Assembly: GCA_963931165.1 (NCBI GenBank)
Contig: OZ006985.1
Coordinates: 806,001 to 870,000, forward strand
Length of the DNA: 64,000 bases
Source of the DNA: Ornithoclostridium sp944380285
Lineage (GTDB): Bacteria; Bacillota; Clostridia; Christensenellales; UBA3700
Reading direction: 5' to 3'
Below the pieces are notes generated by a model. The model had not been told where the DNA came from and did no database searches. It saw only the letters and a program-made list of their open reading frames with translations. Both the position numbers and the translations under genes were made by a program. This document shows positions 48,764 to 56,380 of this stretch, in pieces (positions within the stretch are counted from its first letter, which is position 1; each line of letters opens with the position of its first letter).

Positions 48764-50872
48764 TCATTCTTTGTAGGACAGGGAGGCTTTGGGGATGTCG
48801 CAATTTTCGGCTATGGACTGCCATTGAGATTCGCTTCCGGCAAAGTGGATGGTGGGAGCGGTCGCTTTAGAGAAGGAGTGGGAGAAGGCATCGTCCGATA
48901 TCGTTTGCAACGAGGAGGGAAGATATAGATTTTCGAGGGCAACACAGGAGGAGAAGGCTTTGAGACCGATCTCGGTACAGCCTTCATTTATGCGGATGTC
49001 GGTCAGGGAGATCGCCGAGGCAAAGGCGTTGTCGCACAGGGAGGTGCAAGCCGTCACGGTCACAGAGGTGAGACTTTCGGGGAGAAAGGCGTTGCTTCTT
49101 CCGTCTTTGTCGAACAATTTTATCAAGGCGCAGCCTTTGTCTTTGGACGTACCCACAAAAGGTAAAGTGAGCGAAGTTATCTTTTTATGATCCAAGAAAA
49201 CAGACAGCACGCCTTCGGGGAGGGAAGACAAGCTGTCCGGCAAAACGAGAGAGGTCACGTTCTTTACGCATTCGGAGAAGGCGGTCTCAGATATCTCAGT
49301 CACGGGAAGATCGTTGTAAGACGAGGGGATGACTAACTCTTCGTATGGATAGGTATAGTCGTCTTCAAAGCCCATAAAGGTGACGCCGCCGGAGGAGTTT
49401 GGCTCGAACAGAGCGTGAGGCAATTCGCGGTAGCCGCATACGGTGCATGTTCCCATTGAGTCGAGGGAGTGGGATGAAAGAGGGAGAACAAGGTTTTGTT
49501 CGGTGCAAGGGGTTTTGTCAAGGGAGAAGAGTCCGGAACAGGAAGAACAGCTGTAATGGCTTTCAACGCCCTCTTGGACGCAGGTGGACGCAACTTTGGG
49601 GACAAGGGTAAACGAGTGGTCAGCAAGGGGCAGAGGTTCCCGTTTGGTTTCGCCGCAGGCGGAGCACACGGACAAGACGTATCCTTGGGAGGTGCAGGTA
49701 GACGAGATGATGGTCTTGGCCCAATCATGTCCGTTTGCGGGGATTGGTTCAGACGGAGACAATACGGTTCCGCATTGGGTGCAAAGCACAAAGCCGGTAG
49801 AGCCGGCGTCTGTGCAAGACGGAGCACGGTAGTCCGTGACCTCTCCGCGGGAGTGAGGCGAGAGAGCTTTCTCTTGCACTATTTGTACGGAATATGTCCC
49901 CAACAGGGTATAGGTGTCCGAGCCGTGCTCGGTGCAGGTGGACGGAACGGAGCAGACGGCATAATCCGCGGCGGACAATGCGGGCAGGGACAACAGGGCG
50001 GTCTCGCCGCATGAACAGACAAGCAGAGCGCTGCCGGACTTTGTCGCGGACGGAGTTTGGGAGATCTCCGATACGGAGTAGCTGTGAGGAAGGAGTTCTT
50101 TTTGCAGCGACTCGAGAGGGACGGCTTCGAGTGCATCTCTTGAAGAGAAGCTGTCTTTGCACACGGAACAGGTCCAATACTCGAGGTGTCCGGAAGAGGT
50201 GCATGTGGATGGCTCTTCCGGGTGATAAACAAGAACATGTCCCGAGTTTGAGATGACGGCGTTTGTCAATTCAACGGTGCAATCTTCGTCCTCAAAGTCG
50301 AGTCCGCAACGCGAGCAATGCCAATGTTCATGGGTTCCGTCCTCGGTGCAGGTCGCCGCCTTTGCAGGGACAAAGGTTGTCTCGTGACCGAGACGGTCCA
50401 CGAATGGACTTATGTATGTCTCGCAAGTTTCGTCTGCGAAATATTGCTCGCAAAGAGAGCAATACCAGCACTCAAGATTGCCTCGTTCGGAGCAGGTGGA
50501 AGATTTGGCGGCAAGGTGCTGCAGGTCATGTTCGCAAGAGGATTCCTCTTCTGTATCGGGATGACCCGATCCGGTGTTGTCATGCGAGACGAGAGCGTAT
50601 ACGGTGATGTCATCAAACGTCCCCGCGAGGATGTAGTTATGAAAAGAAAAAGGGATGGTGCACGCTTCATCCGTGAACCATCCCAAGAAGGTACCGTTTG
50701 TGAGAGAGGGGGTGAAATCGTCCAAGCCGGAGGTCTCGGTGACGACTTGAGAGTGTACGATCTCGCCGTTGACAGAGAAGTAGATCACCGCCGAAGGAGA
50801 GGAGCAAGAAGCAAGGCAAACAGCCAAAGCAACCGCAACAAAAACCACTCCGAAAACGGCAATTTTTCTCAT
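48764..50872 (-). CDS. Zinc-ribbon-like/leucine-rich-repeat surface lipoprotein (copy B)
   Basis: 702 residues, about 98 percent identical to the copy A protein. Lipobox LASC, one InlB-type repeat (NGTFLGWFTDEACTIPFSF), about seven Cys-pair repeats (CxxC ... HWHCSRCG) and C-terminal BspA-like leucine-rich repeats. The 13 substitutions lie in the first ~210 and last ~190 residues. Many are non-conservative (Gly to Asp, Ser to Phe, Asp to Asn). Likely a cell-surface binding protein; both copies appear intact. Confidence 0.85.
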   Translation of the reverse strand: MRKIAVFGVVFVAVALAVCLASCSSPSAVIYFSVNGEIVHSQVVTETSGLDDFTPSLTNGTFLGWFTDEACTIPFSFHNYILAGTFDDITVYALVSHDNTGSGHPDTEEESSCEHDLQHLAAKSSTCSERGNLECWYCSLCEQYFADETCETYISPFVDRLGHETTFVPAKAATCTEDGTHEHWHCSRCGLDFEDEDCTVELTNAVISNSGHVLVYHPEEPSTCTSSGHLEYWTCSVCKDSFSSRDALEAVPLESLQKELLPHSYSVSEISQTPSATKSGSALLVCSCGETALLSLPALSAADYAVCSVPSTCTEHGSDTYTLLGTYSVQIVQEKALSPHSRGEVTDYRAPSCTDAGSTGFVLCTQCGTVLSPSEPIPANGHDWAKTIISSTCTSQGYVLSVCSACGETKREPLPLADHSFTLVPKVASTCVQEGVESHYSCSSCSGLFSLDKTPCTEQNLVLPLSSHSLDSMGTCTVCGYRELPHALFEPNSSGGVTFMGFEDDYTYPYEELVIPSSYNDLPVTEISETAFSECVKNVTSLVLPDSLSSLPEGVLSVFLDHKKITSLTLPFVGTSKDKGCALIKLFDKDGRSNAFLPESLTSVTVTACTSLCDNAFASAISLTDIRINEGCTEIGLKAFSSCVALENLYLPSSLQTISDDAFSHSFSKATAPTIHFAGSESQWQSIAENCDIPKASLSYKE

Positions 50873-50905
50873 AATTTATCTCCCGTGACAAGATTTATTA
50901 ATTTC

Positions 50906-50958
50906 AGTTTAGTGTAATGAAAGACATAAGTCAAGCGTTTTCGACAAATTCAGACAAA
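50906..50958 (-). promoter_or_regulatory. Promoter with tandem 0A-like boxes for the lipoprotein (copy B)
   Basis: On the minus strand TTGACT (50929-50934) and TAAACT (50906-50911), spacer 17, with TTTGTCGAAAA at 50938-50948 and a second box 10 bp further upstream, as in copy A. Confidence 0.65.
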
Positions 50959-51072
50959 AATTTTACAAAAATATTGAGATGATATACAGTTGTAGACAAA
51001 AACCAATGAAACACGCAGACATCCGGTGAAGTACGCTAAAACAAAAATGCTTCCGAATGATCGGATCTTTTT

Positions 51073-51230
51073 GGTAGATGGCGAAACCATATTAAAGGGG
51101 AGTCGCCTTACAGCGATTGCTGTTAGGGAACGGCGAGACATGAATGTGTCGAGGCGCAATCGCGTGCAGTCTGATTGACGCGAGAAGCGCGTCATCGGGG
51201 ATGCACTCCCCCTTTTCTACGCCGTCTGCC
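51073..51230 (+). ncRNA. Candidate structured RNA (copy B)
   Basis: Same fold as 27699-27854. The closing stem GGTAGATGGCG / CGCCGTCTGCC is 11 continuous pairs with two G-U wobbles. The GACAT-GAAT-GTGTC hairpin has a U-G where copy A has C-G, and GACGC / GCGTC is fully paired here. These substitutions keep the structure on the plus strand. Confidence 0.5.
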
Positions 51231-51260
51231 GGCACATATACACCGCCTGTCGCATAATAG

Positions 51261-51287
51261 AAAAAAGACCCGAACTTGTCGAGTCTT
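51261..51287 (-). terminator. Minus-strand terminator at the end of copy B
   Basis: On the minus strand AAGACTCGA-caagt-TCGGGTCTT followed by TTTT; counterpart of 27866-27893. Confidence 0.6.
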
Positions 51288-51301
51288 CGGCAGATGGTGG
51301 A

Positions 51302-51969
51302 GTATGCGTAATGTAAATTGAACTTTGGAATGACAAACTATTTTTATGGATACTATAAATTCGACCTTGTTTAGTTTCTATGTTGCAAGTTTTATTTACG
51401 ATTGGCAATACGGCTTCCTTTGTAGGTTTACAATACTGTAACACATTTTTATGGACACTATAACATTAGAAACTTTTAATTTATCTTCGAATAAAAAATA
51501 AGATATTGATTAACTAAAACGAATAATATTTATATGTCGGGTCATCGATTTTAGCTATTTCATCACATGTTAATAGCAAGATTGAGACTTATCATAATTA
51601 TGTTAGTTGACAAATTTTACATTAAGTAGTATCATAAAAATATTCAGGCGGTAAATATAAATGATTATATTTAGTAAAAGTTTACATGATTATTTGAAAG
51701 CGGCTGCCATAAAAGATGGCAAACGAGTTTTATTATTCCCGCAGATAAGACATAGTCAACGCACAAAAAAGCACCGATTTACGGTGCTTTTTTGTGCGTC
51801 AATAAAGCGTATTTACGAAGTCGAACGTTTCGTTTGATATTTATCGGATCAGAGAGCAATATGAAATACTATTTGCAAGATATCGACACAGGGATTATAT
51901 TAAGAATTTGATCTTTTCAAAGGGTAATCATTATACCGGGACATAAAGATGTCGGCATAAACTGCGTTA
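51302..51969. other. AT-rich intergenic region
   Basis: No gene supported. The motif TTTTTATGGATACTATAA (51341) recurs as TTTTTATGGACACTATAA (51446); it resembles the 3' half of the type II-like repeat at 23595-23630 and may be a worn repeat. A 16-nt word at 51421-51436 is shared, inverted, with 30938-30953. The rest is unstructured AT-rich sequence up to the terminator at 51760-51798. Confidence 0.45.
51760..51798. terminator. Strong bidirectional terminator
   Basis: A 17-bp perfect stem, CGCACAAAAAAGCACCG / CGGTGCTTTTTTGTGCG, with a 5-nt loop; A6 and T6 runs lie inside the stem. Confidence 0.75.
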
Positions 51970-53010
51970 TCAAATGTCTGACGATTTAAGAGTCGACTCT
52001 CTTACAATGAGTTTTGCGGACACGGAAATGCGCCTTGTCGGCATTTCGGGGAAAGATATGCGCTGTATCAGAGTCTGTACAGTCGCTTTACCGAGGGATT
52101 TTTTGTCTACGGCGTATGACGTCAGTTTCGGCACGAGCGAGTAGGCTTCGGGCACGTTGTCAAAACCTACGACCATCGCGTCGTCGGGAACTGATACGGA
52201 AAGCATAGCCAGGGCGTTGCAAACGGTCCTTGCTACGAAATCGTTGCAACATACAAAACATTCGGGGCGGTATTTCAGCTTGAGTATCTCCGTTTTCAGA
52301 TTCTCGGCGTTGCCGTAATCGAAAGAGTCGTCGTCTTTCAGAAGATCCTCGCCTCGGTGATGAGGAGTATTCGTCTTGAAAAGCCCCGCGAGCATGCCCG
52401 TATATCTGTCGTTAAAGCTCATGCAATGCTCTGTATCGCCGATAAACGAAAATTTGGATATGCCGTATTTTTTATTCAGTAGAATGACTATTTCCTGTGC
52501 AGAACCTACGTCGTCGGCGCAAACTACGTCGTAATTTACGAAAGAGCGTACCGGTTTGCAGGTAAAGTCGGTAAATACGACGGGTTTTTTGAGATTGAGC
52601 AGTCTTTGTACAAAATCCGAGTCAAAGCATTCGACGGTGATTATCCCGTCGATATTCAGGCTTTTCACATAGGACGACAACTCGTAAAAAGGTTTGGTGT
52701 CGTAGTTGAAAGTATATTGAAAAAGCTCGTGATTATGCTCGTAGCAGAACTGTTCTATCCCGCCGATAAAAGGAATAAAATATTTAATATTGTTGAGAGG
52801 CTTGCTGCTGACGAGCAGTATCCTGTATTTTTCCGACTCGGAAGAAGTGTATTTCGCGTCGAGAGATTTATAATGCATTTCCGCGGCTTTTTTGAGCACG
52901 GCGGCGCGCGTTTTTTCGGGCACGTAACGTCCGTTGAGAGCTTTTGCGACGGTATTCCGCGAGAGATTGAGCGCCTCCGCGATGCTTTTTATTGTGACGG
53001 CTTTTCTCAT
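51970..53010 (-). CDS. LacI-family transcriptional regulator of the fructan locus
   Basis: 346 residues: an N-terminal LacI helix-turn-helix with hinge (TIKSIAEALNLSRNTVAKALNG...VPEKTRAAVLKKAAE) and a periplasmic-binding-protein-like sensor domain (VGFDNVPEAYSLVPKLTSYAVD is the typical late motif). It is divergent from the lipoprotein/GH32/ABC operon and is therefore the likely repressor or activator of it, with an oligosaccharide or sugar as effector. AAGGAA lies upstream of ATG 53010. Confidence 0.9.
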   Translation of the reverse strand: MRKAVTIKSIAEALNLSRNTVAKALNGRYVPEKTRAAVLKKAAEMHYKSLDAKYTSSESEKYRILLVSSKPLNNIKYFIPFIGGIEQFCYEHNHELFQYTFNYDTKPFYELSSYVKSLNIDGIITVECFDSDFVQRLLNLKKPVVFTDFTCKPVRSFVNYDVVCADDVGSAQEIVILLNKKYGISKFSFIGDTEHCMSFNDRYTGMLAGLFKTNTPHHRGEDLLKDDDSFDYGNAENLKTEILKLKYRPECFVCCNDFVARTVCNALAMLSVSVPDDAMVVGFDNVPEAYSLVPKLTSYAVDKKSLGKATVQTLIQRISFPEMPTRRISVSAKLIVRESTLKSSDI

Positions 53011-53126
53011 GATTTTCCTTAATGTAATTTTATCATACCTGCGACAAACAAGTCAATATACATTCAAAAATTTTTAAAATAATGCGCTGAAATTTGTCGT
53101 TAATGCACAAAACTATCGTCAAAATA

Positions 53127-53144
53127 TTTTTGCAAATGCAAAAA
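53127..53144. promoter_or_regulatory. Candidate LacI operator
   Basis: A perfect inverted repeat TTTTTGCA-AA-TGCAAAAA between the divergent regulator and operon, 14 nt upstream of the operon -35 box. Confidence 0.6.
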
Positions 53145-53158
53145 AATCAGGATGGTCA

Positions 53159-53222
53159 TTGACATTTTTCTTGTAAAGTGCTATTGTGAAAATATAAAAA
53201 GCACCGCAAGGGGAAGCGCGGT
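53159..53222 (+). promoter_or_regulatory. Promoter and leader hairpin of the fructan operon
   Basis: TTGACA (53159-53164) and TATTGT (53182-53187) are 17 nt apart. The leader can form CACCGC ... GCGGTG just before the CCGGAGG ribosome site. Confidence 0.65.
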
Positions 53223-53235
53223 GTCCGGAGGAATT

Positions 53236-56200
53236 ATGAGAGTTTCTTTTTTCAAAAGAACGATTTTCGTCCTAATCGTCGTATTATCTGTAATTACGGC
53301 GTTCGCTCTTGCGGGATGCGAAAACAAAGACGGCTGTACTCACGTCTGGAACGACGGAGAGATCACGACCGCCGCGACTTGCACGCAGGACGGAGTCAAA
53401 ACGTTTACCTGTACATTGTGCGGAGAGACGCGTACCGAAGTCGTCGGTAGCAGCGGCCACGTTGCTTCCGAAACTTTTGAGAATTCCGACCCGGAAGGTC
53501 ATTATCACGTATGTTCGGTATGCGGCGAAAAGACCGACGACATTCAGGCGCACGCTTTCGAGGACGGAGAGGTGATCAAACAGCCGAGCGCGACGGAAGA
53601 AGGTCTGCAGAAGATTGTCTGTTCTGTATGCGGATACGAGAGCACAAAGGTGTTGTCGCCGGAGACTCACACCCACGTTTTCGACAGAGAAGTTGCCGAT
53701 GCAAAATATCTCGTCAGCGAAGCGACCTGCACCGCAAAGGCGGTCTATTATAAGTCCTGCGTATGCGGCGAGACGGGCACGGAGACTTTCGAGTACGGCG
53801 AATATGCGGCGCACACTCTCGTCAAGACGGACAGAGTGGAGCCCACCTGCATTGAAAACGGCACGGAAGCTTACTGGACGTGCTCGGCATGCGGCAAACT
53901 GTTCTCGGACGAGAACGGAACGACCGAGATAGGTGAGCCTGTCGCAATTCCCGCTACGGGAGAGCACGAGTACGTCGGAGAATGGCAGAAGAACGAGACG
54001 GGACACTGGAAGGTCTGCGAGTGCGGCGCGTTGAGCGAAGTTGAAGCACACGTCCCCGACAAAGACGCTCCCACGGAGACGGAAGGCGTCGTTTGCACGG
54101 TCTGCGGTTACGAGATACAACCTGCGGCAGGACACGTACACGCGCCTGCAGATCAGTGGAGCAGCGATGAGTCCTATCACTGGCACGCTTGCGAAGGTTG
54201 CACTCAGCAGCTTGACAAGGACGTTCACGTATTTGCGGACAAGCACGACGAGAACGGACATTGGAAAGAATGTACGGTGTGCGGAAAGAAGATAGAAGAA
54301 TCAGAACACGACTGGGACGAGGGCGTAGTCACGACCAAACCCACGCTTACGTCTGAAGGAGAAAAGACATATACCTGCGCTTGCGGCGAAACCAGGGTCG
54401 AAAAACTGCCCGCCAAGGCAGACTTTGCCGAAGACTTCACGCTCGAGGAAGGACAGCCCGGACCGTGGAGTTACGGCAGCGTGAATTACAGCTGGGGCGC
54501 AAGCGAGAGCTTTACGTTCACTCAGGCGACGGCAAAGAACGAAGGCGGCGACGGCTGGCTTTCTGAAGGCGCGGAAATAAAGAAAGGCTGGATCAGCGCT
54601 GGCAGTTATGTCGGTATATCTTATAAGACGGAAGAACCCGTATCGGTCAAGATAGCTCTCGGTTTCACCGGTTCTACGCCCGAAACCAAGGTGGCTTTGC
54701 GCATAGGTATCAAAGATGCCGACGGCAATCTGTATTATAACCCCGATTTTATAATGCTTGAAGGCAACGCGCTCAATTCTGTGGAAAAGACGTTCAATCT
54801 GAGTGCGGGCGACGAAATTTATCTGATATTCTCAAACGAAAACGGCGCCGTCGAGACCGCTCATCCCAGCGGAGACCTTTCCGTGGTGATCACAAAAGTT
54901 GCAGACAGTGAGCACGTTCTCACCAAGGTCGACGCAGTCGCTCCCACCTGCACTACGAGCGGAACGGCAGAATATTATACCTGCTCGCATTGCGACAAGA
55001 TCTTTGCGGACGCAAACGCAAACAAAGAGACAGAATCGCCTGTCACGATCGACGCGCTCGGTCACGATACCGATGGCGTGAACTGGACGGCAGAAGGCGA
55101 CGTACATTACAAAGCGTGCAGGCATTGCGGCGCGCACATTGATGAAGCGGCGCACAGCGGCGGAACGGCTTCCTGCGAAGCAAAGGCGGTCTGCGAGGTA
55201 TGCGGCGCAGAGTACGGCGAATATGACGCGCACACTCTCGTCAAGACGGACAGAGTGGAGCCCACCTGCATTGAAAACGGCACGGAGGCGTACTGGACCT
55301 GCTCGGCATGCGGCAAGCTGTTCTCGGACGAAAACGGAACGACAGAAATAAGCGCGCCCGTTGTAATTCCCGCTACGGGAGAGCACGAGTACGTCGGAGA
55401 ATGGCAGAAGAACGAGACGGGACACTGGAAGGTCTGCGAGTGCGGCGCGTTGAGCGAAGTTGAAGCACACGTCCCCGACAAAGACGCTCCCACGGAGACG
55501 GAAGGCGTCGTTTGCACGGTCTGCGGTTACGAGATACAACCTGCGGCAGGACACGTACACGCGCCTGCAGATCAGTGGAGCAGCGATGAGTCCTATCACT
55601 GGCACGCTTGCGAAGGTTGCACTCAGCAGCTTGACAAGGACGTTCACGTATTTGCGGACAAGCACGACGAGAACGGACATTGGAAAGAATGTACGGTGTG
55701 CGGAAAGAAGATAGAAGAATCAGAACACGACTGGGACGAGGGCGTAGTCACGACCAAGCCCACGCTTACGACGGAGGGCGAAAAGACGTGTACCTGTGCG
55801 TGCGGCGAAACAAAAGTTGAAAAACTTGCCGCTCAGGCGAGCTTTGCGGATGACTTCACTCTCGAGAAAGGGCAGCCCGGTCCGTGGAGTTACGGCAGTA
55901 TAGATTATAAGTGGGGACCGCAGGAAGACTTTACGTTCACTCAGGCTACCTCAAAGAATGACGGCGACGACGGCTGGGCGGCTGAAGGCGTAGAGATAAA
56001 AGGCGGCTGGATCAATGCTAACAATATGATGGCTGTCGCTTATACCGTTGACAGCGACGTGACCGTCAAAGTAAATCTGACGTTTACGGGCGGAACCGCG
56101 GATACGAGACTGTCTCTCCGCACGGGCGTCAAGAATGCGGACGGCGTGATTTACGGAAATCCCGCTTATTTCGACGGCGGAAAGCAGAGCAACGTCCTCA

Positions 56201-56331
56201 ATTACGAAACGACGCTCGAACTCAAGGCGGGAGATACGGTATACTTCATATTGGGTAACGAAAACGTTACAAATCCCGCTGCATACCCCAACGGAGGGCT
56301 CGATATCGTTCTGACGCAGGTGATCGGATAA
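53236..56331 (+). CDS. Large lipoprotein with zinc-ribbon-like repeats and two beta-domains
   Basis: 1031 residues. Signal peptide and lipobox ALAGC. The body alternates Cys-pair repeats (TAATCTQDGVKTFTCTLCGE; VEPTCIENGTEAYWTCSACG) with His-rich units (HVHAPADQWSSDESYHWHAC). Two ~160-residue beta-rich domains start ADFAEDFTLEEGQPGPWSYG and ASFADDFTLEKGQPGPWSYG and look like carbohydrate-binding jelly rolls. About 180 residues are duplicated almost exactly (DNA 53811-54352 and 55230-55771). As first gene of the GH32/ABC operon it probably binds fructan at the surface. ATG 53236 has GGAGGAA. Confidence 0.82.
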   Translation: MRVSFFKRTIFVLIVVLSVITAFALAGCENKDGCTHVWNDGEITTAATCTQDGVKTFTCTLCGETRTEVVGSSGHVASETFENSDPEGHYHVCSVCGEKTDDIQAHAFEDGEVIKQPSATEEGLQKIVCSVCGYESTKVLSPETHTHVFDREVADAKYLVSEATCTAKAVYYKSCVCGETGTETFEYGEYAAHTLVKTDRVEPTCIENGTEAYWTCSACGKLFSDENGTTEIGEPVAIPATGEHEYVGEWQKNETGHWKVCECGALSEVEAHVPDKDAPTETEGVVCTVCGYEIQPAAGHVHAPADQWSSDESYHWHACEGCTQQLDKDVHVFADKHDENGHWKECTVCGKKIEESEHDWDEGVVTTKPTLTSEGEKTYTCACGETRVEKLPAKADFAEDFTLEEGQPGPWSYGSVNYSWGASESFTFTQATAKNEGGDGWLSEGAEIKKGWISAGSYVGISYKTEEPVSVKIALGFTGSTPETKVALRIGIKDADGNLYYNPDFIMLEGNALNSVEKTFNLSAGDEIYLIFSNENGAVETAHPSGDLSVVITKVADSEHVLTKVDAVAPTCTTSGTAEYYTCSHCDKIFADANANKETESPVTIDALGHDTDGVNWTAEGDVHYKACRHCGAHIDEAAHSGGTASCEAKAVCEVCGAEYGEYDAHTLVKTDRVEPTCIENGTEAYWTCSACGKLFSDENGTTEISAPVVIPATGEHEYVGEWQKNETGHWKVCECGALSEVEAHVPDKDAPTETEGVVCTVCGYEIQPAAGHVHAPADQWSSDESYHWHACEGCTQQLDKDVHVFADKHDENGHWKECTVCGKKIEESEHDWDEGVVTTKPTLTTEGEKTCTCACGETKVEKLAAQASFADDFTLEKGQPGPWSYGSIDYKWGPQEDFTFTQATSKNDGDDGWAAEGVEIKGGWINANNMMAVAYTVDSDVTVKVNLTFTGGTADTRLSLRTGVKNADGVIYGNPAYFDGGKQSNVLNYETTLELKAGDTVYFILGNENVTNPAAYPNGGLDIVLTQVIG
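53811..54352 (+). repeat. Internal duplication in the lipoprotein gene, unit 1
   Basis: About 542 bp nearly identical to 55230-55771 (constant offset 1419), in frame. It covers the HTLVKTDRVEPTC repeat through the DWDEGVVTTKPTL segment. Differences are mostly silent. Confidence 0.8.
55230..55771 (+). repeat. Internal duplication in the lipoprotein gene, unit 2
   Basis: Second unit of the tandem-type duplication, separated from unit 1 by the first beta-domain and an extra Cys-pair repeat. A recent event, judged by the near identity. Confidence 0.8.
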
Positions 56332-56344
56332 CGGTCGGAAATTT

Positions 56345-56370
56345 CCGCCGCGTGTGTAAATGCGCGGCGG
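56345..56370 (+). promoter_or_regulatory. Intercistronic hairpin before GH32
   Basis: CCGCCGCG and CGCGGCGG form an 8-bp GC-only stem in the 49-bp gap between the lipoprotein and GH32 genes. No T-tract follows, so it may stabilise RNA ends or partly stop transcription. An ATG at 56360 lies in its loop. Confidence 0.5.
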
Positions 56371-56380
56371 GCAACTTGAA

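Larger units (their letters stand above)
47934..51301. repeat. 3.35-kb duplicated element, copy B
   Basis: Second copy of the segment at 24558-27907. It starts within the terminal degenerate CRISPR repeat and keeps the same gene order, promoters, boxes and RNA candidate. Divergence is uneven: about 830 bp inside the lipoprotein gene (49407-50242) are identical to copy A, whereas the flanking parts of that gene differ by a few percent. Confidence 0.8.

Noticed and set aside
51217..51444. 75-residue minus-strand ORF after copy B
   Set aside because: It runs through the minus-strand terminator and has no ribosome site or recognisable product.
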